From Rhodopseudomonas palustris (lineage in GTDB: Bacteria > Pseudomonadota > Alphaproteobacteria > Rhizobiales > Xanthobacteraceae), in NCBI RefSeq assembly GCF_003591005.1, contig NZ_QYYD01000001.1, forward strand, positions 62,001 to 126,000: 64,000 bases of DNA. Direction: 5' to 3'. Both the position numbers and the translations under genes were made by a program. Shown here piece by piece: positions 47,491-56,822 of the stretch (its first letter is position 1; every line of letters starts with the position of its first letter). The notes under the pieces are model-generated. The model was not told the DNA's origin. It did no database searches and saw nothing but the letters and a program-made list of their open reading frames with translations.

Positions 47491-48282
47491 ATGATCAAGG
47501 ACATCCTGGTTCGTCTCGACGGAACGGCGCAGGACGATGTTCGTCTGGCGGCCGCCGATCAGATCGCCACGATATTTTCATCTCACATCACCGGTCTCTC
47601 CTTCATTTCGCAGTCTCCTCTCACCACTGGCGAAGCCGGGAAGGAGGACGGCCGCGCCGTCGAAGCAGCTGCGATCGCGCGTTTGGAGCGTCTGCAGCAG
47701 GAAACGCACCTTCGTCGCTTTGAGGTTGCCGGTGAGGAGGACGTCCCGGATACGGCCATGCGGCCGGCGCGCGCTGCTGACACGTTCGTGGAACTCTGTC
47801 CCGACGGCCTATCGAGCAACTCGGAGCGCTTGATCGAGCGCCTCCTTTTCGGAGCGGGCCGCCACCTTTTCCTGGTGCCGCACGAGCTCAGACCGCTTCG
47901 ATTCCTGAAGCATGTCATCGTTGCATGGAATGGCAGTCGTGAGGCGGCACGCGCAATGGCCGAAGCCATGCCGTATCTGCAACGGGCTGAGAAAGTTGGT
48001 CTCCTGGTCGTCGAAGGAGAGAATCCGACGGAGGCGGACCGCCTCATGGGAAACGATGCGGTACAACATCTTCGGCATCACGGCATCAACGCCGTCAAGC
48101 ACCGAGCGTTCGGCGAAGAAGACGAAACCGCCGGCGTGCTGATCGAAGAATGCCGCACGCTGGACGCCACTCTGCTGGTGATGGGCAGCTTCGGCCATTC
48201 TGCCCTTCATGAACTGTTGCCCGGCAGTACGACGCGCCGCCTGCTCCGTCGCTCGCCGATCCCGCTCGTCATTGCGCATTGA
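47491..48282 (+). CDS. Universal stress protein (tandem UspA type)
   Basis: This 263-residue protein has two Usp folds. The N-terminal one (MIKDILVRLDGTAQDDVRLA) lacks a clear nucleotide loop. The C-terminal one has VIVAWNGSREAARAM and ends in the ATP-binding pattern G-2x-G-9x-G(S/T): MGSFGHSALHELLPGSTTRR. Such proteins bind ATP and are raised under starvation or low oxygen. The ATG at 47491 has a clear ribosome site (AAGGA); the longer upstream frame is not supported. A FixK-like box 0.33 kb upstream and the FixK-type regulator 2 kb downstream suggest oxygen control. Confidence 0.88.
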   Translation: MIKDILVRLDGTAQDDVRLAAADQIATIFSSHITGLSFISQSPLTTGEAGKEDGRAVEAAAIARLERLQQETHLRRFEVAGEEDVPDTAMRPARAADTFVELCPDGLSSNSERLIERLLFGAGRHLFLVPHELRPLRFLKHVIVAWNGSREAARAMAEAMPYLQRAEKVGLLVVEGENPTEADRLMGNDAVQHLRHHGINAVKHRAFGEEDETAGVLIEECRTLDATLLVMGSFGHSALHELLPGSTTRRLLRRSPIPLVIAH

Positions 48283-48394
48283 TAAGCCGAGCCATGCTCG
48301 ACAGAACCTGTCAGGCCGCCAGCTCTCCGGTCTTCCCCGCTCGCGACAGACGCGTGTTGGCAGTTCACGCCGCCTGATTGCAGCCGTTCCTCCT

Positions 48395-48568
48395 CTACGA
48401 AGGGTGGCCAGGATCCAGATGATAGAGCGGCGTCTTCTTGGCGCGCTGCGGTGTCATCTTGGCCGGGTCGGGCGCGCCAGGAACGCCGCGGGGACCCAAC
48501 AACTCACGTTGGATGTCATCCTCGGACTTCTCAGGTTCAACCCCGTTCATGGGAGGCTTGGCTGGCAT
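48395..48568 (-). CDS. Small hydrophilic protein (57 aa, hypothetical)
   Basis: This 57-residue, Pro/Lys-rich, probably disordered protein (MPAKPPMNGVEPEKSEDD ... YHLDPGHPS) starts at ATG 48566-48568, after a GGAG ribosome site. It is divergent from hdeD with 213 bp between. I recognise no family; composition is like small stress-induced proteins. A TTGT-N6-GCAA sequence (48625-48638), one mismatch from the FixK consensus, lies between it and hdeD. Confidence 0.55.
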   Translation of the reverse strand: MPAKPPMNGVEPEKSEDDIQRELLGPRGVPGAPDPAKMTPQRAKKTPLYHLDPGHPS

Positions 48569-48781
48569 TGCATCGTCTCCTTTGTCTCGGCACAAATTCC
48601 GCCCGCACCAATCCCCGAGACTGCTTGTAAAGTCGCAACACTGCGATTCAGCAATACTACGTAAGCCATGACATCCGAATGGTCCCGCAGCCAGCAGGGT
48701 CTGACAGCTGTCAAGGCACGTCGTCGTGGAAACTCATCACTATGGCCGCACCCGAAGCGACAGCCATTTTCGGAGCCAGAC

Positions 48782-49393
48782 ATGACCAGTACGACCGACA
48801 ACAGTAATGCCGACGTTAAGATCGACCTTCCCTCCGCGAGGCTCGCCAAGAATTGGTGGCTGTTCCTGCTGCGAGGCGCCTTCGGAATTATCTTCGGATT
48901 GCTCGCGTTCTTCTTGCCGGGCCCCACGATGCTTTCACTGGTGCTGCTGTTCTCGGCCTACATGCTGGTCGACGGCGTCGCAGCGATCATTTCTGCCGTT
49001 CGCGCCATGCGAAAGTCCGGTCAATGGGGACTGCTGTTGTTTGAAGGCCTTCTCAATATCGCCGTTGGTGTCGCCGCCTTCATCTGGCCTGGCCTGACGG
49101 TGATCGCCTTTGTCCTGCTGGTCGCCGCCTGGGCGATCGTCTCGGGTGTGCTGATGACGACTGCTGGTTTCCGTCTCAAGCTTGATCATGGCCGCTGGTG
49201 GATGGTGTTGGGCGGGCTGCTGTCCATCGTGTATGGCGCGCTGTTGGTGGCTATGCCGCTGATCGGCGCCGTCGTGCTGACGTGGTGGATGGGAGCTTAT
49301 GCGGTGGCCTTTGGAACCGCGTTGATCATTCTGTCCTTCAAGTTGCGCGCCCGCCAGCGCGAGCAGGCTGGCACCCTTGCTGCAGCGGTGTGA
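48782..49393 (+). CDS. HdeD-family membrane protein
   Basis: This 203-residue protein of the HdeD/DUF308 family protects enterobacteria from acid at high cell density. Six hydrophobic helices are visible, arranged as three pairs: FLLRGAFGIIFGLLAFFLPG with LSLVLLFSAYMLVDGVAAI, then LLLFEGLLNIAVGVAAFIWP with the VLLVAAWAIVSGVLM stretch, then MVLGGLLSIVYGALLVAMP with the final helix. The ATG at 48782 follows GGAG. HdeD is also a constant part of transmissible heat-resistance loci. It is downstream of a divergent region shared with a small hypothetical gene. Confidence 0.9.
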   Translation: MTSTTDNSNADVKIDLPSARLAKNWWLFLLRGAFGIIFGLLAFFLPGPTMLSLVLLFSAYMLVDGVAAIISAVRAMRKSGQWGLLLFEGLLNIAVGVAAFIWPGLTVIAFVLLVAAWAIVSGVLMTTAGFRLKLDHGRWWMVLGGLLSIVYGALLVAMPLIGAVVLTWWMGAYAVAFGTALIILSFKLRARQREQAGTLAAAV

Positions 49394-49459
49394 GCCATTC
49401 TGCTGATGATCTCGGGCGCCGGCCGTGCAGGAGCCTGGCGCCCGACAAGACGCGACGCA

Positions 49460-50182
49460 TCAGATCGGGCGCAACTCGGCCGAGACGGCAGCGAGGCCGG
49501 CATTCGGATACTTTCTTCCGATTTGGTGCTGCAGTGCATTGCGATTCACGATGCGGACCGTTCGTATCCCGATCAAGGCAATGACCCCGCGCTGCTGCAG
49601 ATCTGAAAACGCGCGACACACGGTCTCCACGGACACTGCGAGGTACTCCGCCAGATCATACCGGGTGATCGGAAGCCGTATGTCTCCACGCTGATCGCCA
49701 TAGCGCACCTCGAGATGCAGCAGGAACGCGCTCACCTTGTCCGCCGCCGTGACGCCGCCGAGCACGACGAGCTGCTGTCGGGAGCGTTCGAGTGATTGAA
49801 ACGTGATCTCTCGCATTTCTCTGGCAAAGCGGTGATCGCGCTCGCCCAGATTTTCCAGCCGCGCTCCGGAATAGCTCGCGAGCACAGTCTCTTCCGTGAC
49901 GGCCTCAATGGTGTCGTCTCGCTGGCTGCTCCCGACAAGGAAGAAATCTCCTATCAGCATCAGGTCGAGGAGCTGCCGTCGACCATCTGGACGGATGGTC
50001 GAATAACGCACGGCGCCGGCAATGACGTAGTACCAGCGCCCCGCGGGGCCTGCGTCCTCCGGAACCTGCTGGTCACGGTTCAATTTGACAATCGCGACCG
50101 AGGCATCGAGCGACTTCAGCGCGTGAGGCTGAGCGGCGAGAATCTTCCGATAATAGTCCGCTGGGTGAATGATCGGCTTCAT
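49460..50182 (-). CDS. Crp/Fnr-family regulator, FixK type
   Basis: This 240-residue regulator has an N-terminal cyclic-nucleotide-like beta-barrel and a C-terminal winged helix. The DNA-recognition helix is AVSVETVCRAFSDLQQRGVI; Glu and Arg in the ExxxR pattern are the residues that read TTGA half-sites in FNR/FixK proteins. No N-terminal cysteine cluster is present, so it is not an oxygen-sensing FNR but closer to FixK, which is controlled by another system. It sits in the middle of the stress block and is convergent with hdeD. Candidate TTGA-N6-TCAR sites occur near neighbours. Confidence 0.9.
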   Translation of the reverse strand: MKPIIHPADYYRKILAAQPHALKSLDASVAIVKLNRDQQVPEDAGPAGRWYYVIAGAVRYSTIRPDGRRQLLDLMLIGDFFLVGSSQRDDTIEAVTEETVLASYSGARLENLGERDHRFAREMREITFQSLERSRQQLVVLGGVTAADKVSAFLLHLEVRYGDQRGDIRLPITRYDLAEYLAVSVETVCRAFSDLQQRGVIALIGIRTVRIVNRNALQHQIGRKYPNAGLAAVSAELRPI

Positions 50183-50687
50183 TTCCCTGTCCTTCCCTTC
50201 CTGGCGCCCTCGGCGGCAGTGACGCTCTGCCTTCCGGTCATCAACTATCAGCCGCGCGCTCGGGTAAACTTGGGAAATTCTCGTAACGTAAAAACACGTA
50301 ACGGCTCTTCAGCCTAAACTGGATCCCGACCATGTGAACCAATCGGCAGCGAGTTCCGCCACCCGGCGAGGCGCTGCAAGGCATTCAGCAGACCGGACCG
50401 CGTGGTGACAGGCGGCTCGGGCGACCATCTCGGCGATGTGCACGGCCGCAGTAATGCCATTCCGCTGATCTCACCCCGCATTGCGTCACGATGGTCGCTC
50501 GCGATGTCGCATCTCTCGGGCAAACCATGCGGGTGCAATTGCAGCAAATGTGCAGCCCTGGTGGTCTGACAACCGGCGGATTCTGCCGCGGCGTCGATTA
50601 AGCGGCCTGCAAATTGACAATGGTCAGCGCACTCCAGGGTCGAACAGAGGTACCCGCTAGATCACCGATCGTCCCGAGGAGAGAGAC
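50183..50687. promoter_or_regulatory. Regulatory gap between the FixK-type and PRC-barrel genes
   Basis: These 505 bases hold no credible gene. The sequence TTGA-CAATGG-TCAG at 50614-50627 matches seven of eight positions of the FixK2 consensus and is followed by CGC. It lies about 61 bp before the PRC-barrel ATG, a usual activator distance. The same TTGA-N6-TCAGCGC pattern recurs at 57407-57420 before the old-yellow-enzyme gene. Confidence 0.45.
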
Positions 50688-51149
50688 ATGAAAACCACCC
50701 CATCCGCTCGCCTTTCGAATCTCATCATCAGTGCAACTCCGCCGAGCCATCGCAGGGGGGCGAGGAAGCTGCGAAACAGCGGCCTGGCGGCGCTTGTCGG
50801 AATGTTGGCTGTGCTGAGCTGCAATCCCGCACTGCCGCAGGCTGGCGTAGCTCTCGTCAAGGTCGACGTAAGCGTCGTTGCTCAGGGCTATCGCATGAGC
50901 AAACTGATCGGCAGCACCGTCATGAACGACAAAAATGAGAAGATCGGAAGCCTCGACGACGTGATCGCCGGGAAAGACAAGAAACAACTCGACTTCGCGA
51001 TTCTGCAGGTCGGCGGCTTTCTCGGCGTCGGCGCTCGTCTCGTCGCAGTGCCGTTCAACAGCATCGTCATTGACGACACCGGCAGCAAGGTCACCCTTCC
51101 CGGCGCATCCAAGGAAGAACTGAAGAAGCTGACGGAATTCAAATACTGA
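50688..51149 (+). CDS. PRC-barrel domain protein, exported
   Basis: This 153-residue protein has a long basic N-terminus, a hydrophobic helix (LAALVGMLAVLSCNPALP) and a PRC-barrel domain from about residue 70 (SKLIGSTVMNDKNEKIGSLD, then DFAILQVGGFLGVGARLVAVP). The cysteine after the hydrophobic run could be a lipid-attachment site, although the lipobox (VLSC) is not ideal. PRC-barrels are small beta-barrels first seen in photosynthetic reaction centre subunit H and in RimM. The ATG has a strong ribosome site (GAGGAGAG). It heads a plus-strand run toward the BON, Hsp20 and DnaK genes. Confidence 0.85.
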   Translation: MKTTPSARLSNLIISATPPSHRRGARKLRNSGLAALVGMLAVLSCNPALPQAGVALVKVDVSVVAQGYRMSKLIGSTVMNDKNEKIGSLDDVIAGKDKKQLDFAILQVGGFLGVGARLVAVPFNSIVIDDTGSKVTLPGASKEELKKLTEFKY

Positions 51150-51170
51150 TCAGATTGACGGTCACATCAC

Positions 51171-51830
51171 ATGACGACGGCAACATCAACCGACACGATC
51201 CTGGACCATGACCGGTCCCGCGAAGTAACCGGTGTCTTTCACTCCCGGCGTACGCTCGACGACGCGGTCCAGGATCTTCTTTTGTCGGGCTTCGATCGCT
51301 CCGACATCGACGTCAGCGCATCTCCCGACGAACTGCAGCGTCGGCTGAATTACGTGGCGATTCCCCCTTCCGATCTCGCCGACCTGCCGACCACGCCGAG
51401 ACAGCCCTTCTTCGGTGACGACGATTTGCTCGGCGCCGAAGCCGTCGCCAGCGGCGTTCTCGGTTGCATTACGGCAGTCGGAGTCGCCGCTTTCCTGGCG
51501 CTCAAAGGGTATGACGCTCTCGCGGTCGCCATGTGGTCGATCCTGATCGGGACCGTCACGGGCGTCATGATGATATGGCCCATCTATCGGCTCCTGCGCC
51601 GCGAAAAGGTCAGAGGCTTGGAGCCGATTGCGGAGTGGTTCGGCCTGCTGATCTGGGTTCGGGTCCGCGACCCTGAGAAGGAGGCGTTGGCCCAGGAAAT
51701 TCTGGTGCGGCATGGCGGACATGCCGTGCACGTTCATGAAATCGACCTCATCAAGACGCCGGAAGATCTGCCGCTGCACTCACTTCGGCCGGATCCCTGG
51801 CTGAGTGACGAGCGTCTCGGGCGACCATAA
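51171..51830 (+). CDS. Two-helix membrane protein with stress-protein-like domain
   Basis: This 219-residue protein starts 21 bp after the PRC-barrel gene. A soluble N-terminal part (GVFHSRRTLDDAVQDLLLSG FD repeat-like, split here) resembles the general-stress-protein 17M-type fold in which an N-terminal motif covers FHSRRTLDDAV. Two membrane helices follow (GVLGCITAVGVAAFLAL and AVAMWSILIGTVTGVMMIW), then a C-terminal domain repeating the fold (LLIWVRVRDPEKEALAQEIL, ending HAVHVHEIDL). Related proteins in other bacteria sit near chaperone genes. Biochemical function is unknown. Co-transcription with its neighbours is likely. Confidence 0.6.
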   Translation: MTTATSTDTILDHDRSREVTGVFHSRRTLDDAVQDLLLSGFDRSDIDVSASPDELQRRLNYVAIPPSDLADLPTTPRQPFFGDDDLLGAEAVASGVLGCITAVGVAAFLALKGYDALAVAMWSILIGTVTGVMMIWPIYRLLRREKVRGLEPIAEWFGLLIWVRVRDPEKEALAQEILVRHGGHAVHVHEIDLIKTPEDLPLHSLRPDPWLSDERLGRP

Positions 51831-52058
51831 CGAGGCTGCGGCATAGCTGCGCGCGCGTCATTCATCCGCGCCGTGCTCACCCGCTTCGACGATCATCGTT
51901 GCCGATCTTCAATCAGCGCGGCTTCACAAGCTCCAGCGAGAAACACGAGCCGGAAGTTGACGATCGTCATGGCTCGCACGCTTACCACGCGTAGATTGCC
52001 TCCACCGGCGATGACGGGGCGGCGCCGACAATGCACTCGCAAACGCCAGGAGCCAATC

Positions 52059-52712
52059 ATGAAGTCAGACAGTGAGATCGAACGCGACGTCCGTGACGAG
52101 TTGAAATGGGATCCGCACGTCGATGACAGCGACATCGCCATTTCGGTCAAGGACGGCGTCGTCACGCTCGCAGGTTTCACCCACAGCTACGCCGATCGAC
52201 TCGAGGCCGAGTCCGCTGCGAAGCGCGTAGCGGGTGTGCGCGCCGTAGCCAACGACATCGAGGTTCGTCTGCCATCGATCGATCAGCGGCCGGATCCCGA
52301 TATCGCGCGCGACGCGCTCGCGGCGCTCAAGTCCGAGCTTCCTATCTCACACGAGAAGATCAAGGTCACCGTTCGAGACGGCTGGATTACGCTCGAAGGC
52401 TCCGCCGAATGGCAATATCAGAAGACCTCAGGCGAGAAGGCGGTTCGCAAGGTCAAGGGCGTGAAGGGCGTCATCAACCTCATCACGGTCAAGCCGAAGG
52501 TCCAGCCCTCTGAACTCAAGCAGAAGATTCTGGACGCGTTCAAGCGGAACGCGGAAGTCGACGCCAACCGGATTCAGGTCGAGGCCAACGGCAGCGAAGT
52601 CGTCCTCAAGGGAACGGTGCGTTCCTGGATCGAAAGGGAGGAAGCCGAGCGCGTTGCCTGGTCGGCGCCCGGCGTGAGCAAGGTCGACGATCGCATCGTC
52701 GTCAGCCCCTAG
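52059..52712 (+). CDS. Triple BON-domain protein
   Basis: This 217-residue protein is made of three BON domains (about residues 1-70, 76-145 and 150-217). Each shows the pattern of a short helix, then 'V.V..G.V.L.G.V': ISVKDGVVTLAGFTHSY, VTVRDGWITLEGSAEW and VEANGSEVVLKGTVRSW. No signal peptide is seen, so it is probably cytoplasmic, unlike OsmY, which is exported and has two BON domains. BON proteins bind phospholipid or act as osmotic-stress chaperones. The ATG at 52059 follows an AGGAG ribosome site; the longer upstream frame is rejected. Hsp20 follows after 39 bp. Confidence 0.88.
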   Translation: MKSDSEIERDVRDELKWDPHVDDSDIAISVKDGVVTLAGFTHSYADRLEAESAAKRVAGVRAVANDIEVRLPSIDQRPDPDIARDALAALKSELPISHEKIKVTVRDGWITLEGSAEWQYQKTSGEKAVRKVKGVKGVINLITVKPKVQPSELKQKILDAFKRNAEVDANRIQVEANGSEVVLKGTVRSWIEREEAERVAWSAPGVSKVDDRIVVSP

Positions 52713-52751
52713 GATCCAGAACTGCATCGCGAGCCGAAGAAGGAGACTCCA

Positions 52752-53231
52752 ATGAGGTTACGATCACTCGTCCCGTTGCGTGACGCGGGAATACCGATGC
52801 CACCCGGCTTCGGCCTGTTCGGCCTTCACCGGGAGATCGACCGCCTATTCAGCGAGTTCTCACAGGGAGTGGGCGCCCAAGGACAGCAACTCGTTCCGAA
52901 GATCGATATCACGGAGACAGACAAAGCGATCGAAGTCACCGCTGAAATGCCGGGTCTCGAGCGCAAGGACGTCGATATTTCGCTCGAAGATGATACGCTG
53001 ACTATTCGCGGCGAAAAGAAGATGGAGCAGGGTTCGGACGGCGGCAACACCGACAAGAATGTTCAGCACAGCGAACGCAGCTACGGGGTGTTTCTTCGTG
53101 TTCTGCAATTGCCGCCTGGCATCGATCCCTCCTCCGTCCAGGCGACGATGACCAACGGCGTGCTGAAGATCACGATTCCGAAGCCCGCGAAGCCCGAGCC
53201 GAAGAAGATCGAGGTCAAGGAAGCCGCCTGA
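52752..53231 (+). CDS. Hsp20 small heat-shock protein
   Basis: This 159-residue protein of the alpha-crystallin/IbpA family holds unfolded proteins ATP-independently. The N-terminal segment ([15 protein letters not shown]) leads into the alpha-crystallin domain, about residues 45-140, with [20 protein letters not shown] and [19 protein letters not shown]. The GVL/ITIPK motif ([10 protein letters not shown]) is intact. The strong ribosome site (AAGGAGA) is 8 bp before the ATG. It sits 39 bp after the BON gene and 137 bp before dnaK, so holdase and foldase could be expressed together. No ROSE thermosensor or CIRCE element is visible. Confidence 0.95.
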   Translation: MRLRSLVPLRDAGIPMPPGFGLFGLHREIDRLFSEFSQGVGAQGQQLVPKIDITETDKAIEVTAEMPGLERKDVDISLEDDTLTIRGEKKMEQGSDGGNTDKNVQHSERSYGVFLRVLQLPPGIDPSSVQATMTNGVLKITIPKPAKPEPKKIEVKEAA

Positions 53232-53368
53232 TTGTCGGCACGGCGAGCCGCCCGAGCCATCGGTGTCCTCACAGGCCGGTTCGTGCGTCTCGCCTCTTCA
53301 TCGAACAGCAGAAACACAGCTCAGGACGGCTGCAACCTCCCAGGATTCAAACCCGAAGGAACCTGATC

Positions 53369-55282
53369 ATGGCAAAGGCAATCGGCATCGATCTCGGAAC
53401 TACCAACTCTTGCGTGGCTGTCATGGAAGGCAGCAAAGCCAGGGTTATTGAGAATGCCGAAGGCGGGCGCACCACGCCGTCGATGGTTGCCTTCACGGAC
53501 GACGGCGAAGTGCTGGTCGGGCAGCCGGCCAAGCGGCAAAGTATCACCAACCCCGAGAACACGGTTTATGCCATCAAGCGACTGATCGGCCGTCGCTACG
53601 ATGATCCGATCACGGCCAAAGACAAGACCATGGTGCCGTATCACATCGTGCCGGGCGACAACGGCGACGCCTGGGTCGATATCCGGGGCAAGAAGTACAG
53701 TCCCAGCCAGATCAGCGCCTTCATCCTCACCAAGATGAAGGAAACCGCGGAAGCCACGCTCGGTGGCGCCGTCACACAGGCTGTGATCACCGTGCCCGCC
53801 TATTTCAACGACGCGCAGCGTCAGGCAACCAAGGACGCCGGCCGGATCGCCGGGCTGGAAGTCCTGCGCATCATCAATGAGCCGACTGCGGCCGCCCTCG
53901 CCTACGGTCTCGACAAGAAAGGCAGCGGCAAGATCGTGGTCTACGATCTCGGTGGCGGAACGTTCGACGTCTCGATCCTGGAGGTCGGCGACGGCGTGTT
54001 CGAGGTCAAGTCAACCAATGGCGACACCTTTCTCGGTGGCGAAGATTTCGACAAGCGGATCATCGATTATCTGGCGGACGAGTTTCGCAAGGAGAACGGC
54101 ATCGACCTCCGAAAGGATCGTCTTGCCTTGCAACGGCTCAAGGATGCCGCCGAGAAGGCCAAGATCGAACTCTCCAGCGCCACCCAGACCGATGTCAATC
54201 TTCCGTTCATCACCGCAGACCAGGCCGGACCAAAACATCTCAATGTCAAGCTGTCGCGCGCCAAGCTCGAAGCGCTGGTCGACGATCTCATCCAGCGCAC
54301 CATCGATCCCTGCAAGGCGGCGTTGAAGGACGCCGGCCTGCAGCCATCGGATATCAACGAAGTCGTCCTTGTCGGCGGCCAGACCCGCATGCCGAAGGTT
54401 CAGGAGACCGTACAGCAGCTGTTCGGACGCGAACCCCATAAGGGCGTCAATCCCGATGAAGTGGTCGCGGTCGGCGCCGCGATCCAGGCCGGCGTTCTCC
54501 AAGGCGACGTCCAGGACGTCCTGCTGCTCGACGTCACACCCTTGTCGCTCGGCATCGAGACGCTGGGCGGCGTCATGACGAAGCTGATCGAGCGCAACAC
54601 CACCATCCCGACCAAGAAGAGCCAAACGTTCTCGACGGCGGAGGACAATCAGACCGCCGTCACGATCCGGGTCTTCCAGGGCGAACGCGAGTTGGCGGCG
54701 GACAACAAGCTGCTGGGTCAGTTCGATCTGGTCGGAATTCCGCCGGCGCCTCGAGGCGTGCCGCAGATCGAGGTGACGTTCGATATCGACGCCAACGGCA
54801 TCGTCAATGTATCGGCCAAGGACAAGGCGAGCGGTAAGGAGCAAAGCATCCGGATCCAGGCGTCCGGAGGCCTGACCGAAGCCGACATCCAGAGGATGGT
54901 CCGGGAGGCCGAAGCCCATGCCGACGAGGACAAGCGGCGCAAGGAGCTGATCGAAGCCCGCAACCAGGCCGACGCGGCAATCTACAGCTCCGAGAAGGCC
55001 CTGAAGGATGCCGAAGGAAAGATCCCTGCCGACGTCAAGAGCGAGGTCGAACAGGCGATCGCCGAGGCCAAGCAACGGCTGAGCGGCGAGGACGTGACAG
55101 CGATCCAGCAGGCCGCCCAGCGGCTGCAACAGGCGGCGTCGAAAATCGGCGAAGCCCTGAACCGCGCGGCGTCCCAAGGCGGCGCGACCGGCAGCGAACA
55201 AGCGGGATCTTCTGAGTCCAATGACGACGTCGTCGACGCGGAATTCGAGGAAATCGATCCCGGCAGCCGGAAGGCTTCGTGA
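53369..55282 (+). CDS. dnaK: Chaperone DnaK (Hsp70)
   Basis: This 637-residue Hsp70 has all ATPase signatures: [16 protein letters not shown] at the N-terminus, [17 protein letters not shown] (about residues 190-206) and [12 protein letters not shown] (about 332-343). The substrate-binding part ([17 protein letters not shown]) and the helical lid follow. The C-terminus ends in [15 protein letters not shown], a variant of the EEVD-type tail. It is followed by grpE, a CbpA-type J gene and cbpM. Because housekeeping dnaK-dnaJ is usually elsewhere in these genomes, this is probably a second DnaK. I saw no CIRCE in the 137 bp upstream. Confidence 0.98.
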   Translation: MAKAIGIDLGTTNSCVAVMEGSKARVIENAEGGRTTPSMVAFTDDGEVLVGQPAKRQSITNPENTVYAIKRLIGRRYDDPITAKDKTMVPYHIVPGDNGDAWVDIRGKKYSPSQISAFILTKMKETAEATLGGAVTQAVITVPAYFNDAQRQATKDAGRIAGLEVLRIINEPTAAALAYGLDKKGSGKIVVYDLGGGTFDVSILEVGDGVFEVKSTNGDTFLGGEDFDKRIIDYLADEFRKENGIDLRKDRLALQRLKDAAEKAKIELSSATQTDVNLPFITADQAGPKHLNVKLSRAKLEALVDDLIQRTIDPCKAALKDAGLQPSDINEVVLVGGQTRMPKVQETVQQLFGREPHKGVNPDEVVAVGAAIQAGVLQGDVQDVLLLDVTPLSLGIETLGGVMTKLIERNTTIPTKKSQTFSTAEDNQTAVTIRVFQGERELAADNKLLGQFDLVGIPPAPRGVPQIEVTFDIDANGIVNVSAKDKASGKEQSIRIQASGGLTEADIQRMVREAEAHADEDKRRKELIEARNQADAAIYSSEKALKDAEGKIPADVKSEVEQAIAEAKQRLSGEDVTAIQQAAQRLQQAASKIGEALNRAASQGGATGSEQAGSSESNDDVVDAEFEEIDPGSRKAS

Positions 55283-55323
55283 AGCCTCCCCATCCGGGGC
55301 GAACATCACGAGTGGAGCACGAC

Positions 55324-55863
55324 ATGGCGACCAACACCGTCGACGATGGGCTTGGCGAGCTGCCCGCGGGTGAGCACGACGCAAGCAATCGAGCGCAGGA
55401 AACCAGCTCCGAGCGCGACCGCCTGTTGCGCGCACTCGCGGATGCCGAAAACACGAGGCGCCTCACTGAGCGCCGGGTGCAGGATGCCCGGCAATATGCG
55501 ATCGCCGACTTCGCCCGCGAACTGCTGCAAGTGGCGGACAATCTGCGACGCGCTATCGAGGCCGGCTCGCCGGATCCTGGCGCCAAGGACGACAGCCTGC
55601 ACGCCGGGGTCGTTGCCACCGACCGCATCCTGACGCAGATCCTGAAACGCTTCGGTGTTGAAGTCATCGATGCTCTGAACCAGCCATTCGATCCGATGAA
55701 ACATGAAGCCGTGATGGAAGCGGATCGGTCCGACCAGTCTCCCGGCAACGTCGTGGACGTTCTGGAGACAGGCTACATGCTTCACGACCGGCTGTTGCGG
55801 CCGGCCAGAGTTGTTGTCGCCAAACCGCCCAAACCGCAATCGTCCTCACCCCCGCAACAATGA
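55324..55863 (+). CDS. grpE: GrpE nucleotide-exchange factor
   Basis: GrpE releases ADP from DnaK. The 179-residue protein has the family layout: acidic, disordered N-terminus, a long coiled-coil (LLRALADAENTRRLTERRVQ, then YAIADFARELLQVADNLRRA) and a C-terminal beta-domain (FDPMKHEAVMEADRSDQSPG, VDVLETGYMLHDRLLRPARV). I use the ATG at 55324 (GGAG ribosome site). A GTG at 55279, which overlaps the dnaK stop as GTGA and has GGAAGG upstream, would add 15 residues and is a real alternative. It is the second gene of the dnaK operon. Confidence 0.93.
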   Translation: MATNTVDDGLGELPAGEHDASNRAQETSSERDRLLRALADAENTRRLTERRVQDARQYAIADFARELLQVADNLRRAIEAGSPDPGAKDDSLHAGVVATDRILTQILKRFGVEVIDALNQPFDPMKHEAVMEADRSDQSPGNVVDVLETGYMLHDRLLRPARVVVAKPPKPQSSSPPQQ

Positions 55864-55905
55864 CCCGGGGTCCGATCGGTCGGGCCGACGCGCAATCAGG
55901 AGCTG

Positions 55906-56820
55906 GTGTTGGCCACAGACCCGTATGCAACGCTGGGCGTCGAGCGAGACGCGACACAGGCCGACATCCAGAAGGCCTACCGTCGGCTCGCGAAAAAGCT
56001 GCATCCTGATCTCAATCCAGGCAACAAGGCGGCAGAGGACAAATTCAAAGAGCTGTCCGCCGCCAACACACTTCTCAGCGACCCGGAACAGCGAGCCCGC
56101 TTCGACCGCGGCGAGATCGATGCATCAGGCACCGAGCAGCAGCCCCGGCGATACTACCGGGATTTTGCCGAGCGGGACGGCTGGTCCGGTTACACCAATG
56201 GCGCCGGCTTCGCCGATTTCAGCGACCTCTCCGGCAGCGAGGACCTTCTCTCCGAAATCTTTGGGCGCGCCGGCCGCTCCACCCGGCGCGGTCGCGGCGC
56301 TGACATCCGCTATCACCTCGAGCTCAGCTTTCTCGATGCCGTCAACGGCGGCAAGCAATCCATCGTCCTCCCAGACGGGACGACTCTCGAGGTGAACATT
56401 CCTCCCGGCACCCGCGACGGCCAAACTCTGCGCCTCAAGGAGAAGGGGCGTCGGGGAGCCGGCGACGGTCCTGCAGGCGACGCTTTGATTGAAATCAGCG
56501 TCCTGCCGCATCCTTACTTCGTCCGCAAAGGCGATGACATCCTCCTGGAGCTGCCGATCTCACTGAAGGAAGGCGTGCTGGGCGCCAAACTGAAGGTCCC
56601 GACCGTGAGCGGCGCCGTCACCGTCTCAGTGCCGAAATGGTCGAGTTCGGGCCGCAAGCTGCGGATCAAGGGACGAGGCGTGCCGCGCGCCGATGGCGGC
56701 AGAGGTGACCAGTACGTCACGCTCAAGCTCGTTCTGCCGAAAAAGCCCGACCCAGATCTCGAACGGTTCATGAGTGACTGGCAGCCTTCTGATAGCCCGC
56801 GACAGTCGATGCGAGTGTGA
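55906..56820 (+). CDS. CbpA-type DnaJ co-chaperone
   Basis: This 304-residue J-domain protein begins with DPYATLGVERDATQADIQKA and the HPD motif in KLHPDLNPGNKAAEDKFKEL. A Gly/Phe-rich region follows (about residues 75-130). It lacks the cysteine-rich zinc region of DnaJ, so it is CbpA-like (class B). Two beta C-terminal substrate-binding domains follow (IRYHLELSFLDAVNGGKQSI; YFVRKGDDILLELPISLKEG). The start is GTG 55906 or TTG 55909; AGGAG is just upstream. The next gene is its modulator CbpM, as in enterobacteria. Confidence 0.92.
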   Translation: MLATDPYATLGVERDATQADIQKAYRRLAKKLHPDLNPGNKAAEDKFKELSAANTLLSDPEQRARFDRGEIDASGTEQQPRRYYRDFAERDGWSGYTNGAGFADFSDLSGSEDLLSEIFGRAGRSTRRGRGADIRYHLELSFLDAVNGGKQSIVLPDGTTLEVNIPPGTRDGQTLRLKEKGRRGAGDGPAGDALIEISVLPHPYFVRKGDDILLELPISLKEGVLGAKLKVPTVSGAVTVSVPKWSSSGRKLRIKGRGVPRADGGRGDQYVTLKLVLPKKPDPDLERFMSDWQPSDSPRQSMRV

Positions 56821-56822
56821 CA

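Noticed and set aside
53232-53368. Possible CIRCE or ROSE element before hsp20/dnaK
   Set aside because: No TTAGCACTC/GAGTGCTAA pair and no ROSE-type UUGCU segment near the ribosome sites of hsp20 or dnaK is visible.
54011-55435. 474-codon open frame on the minus strand over dnaK
   Set aside because: Antisense frames over dnaK are a known artefact; no family or ribosome site supports it.
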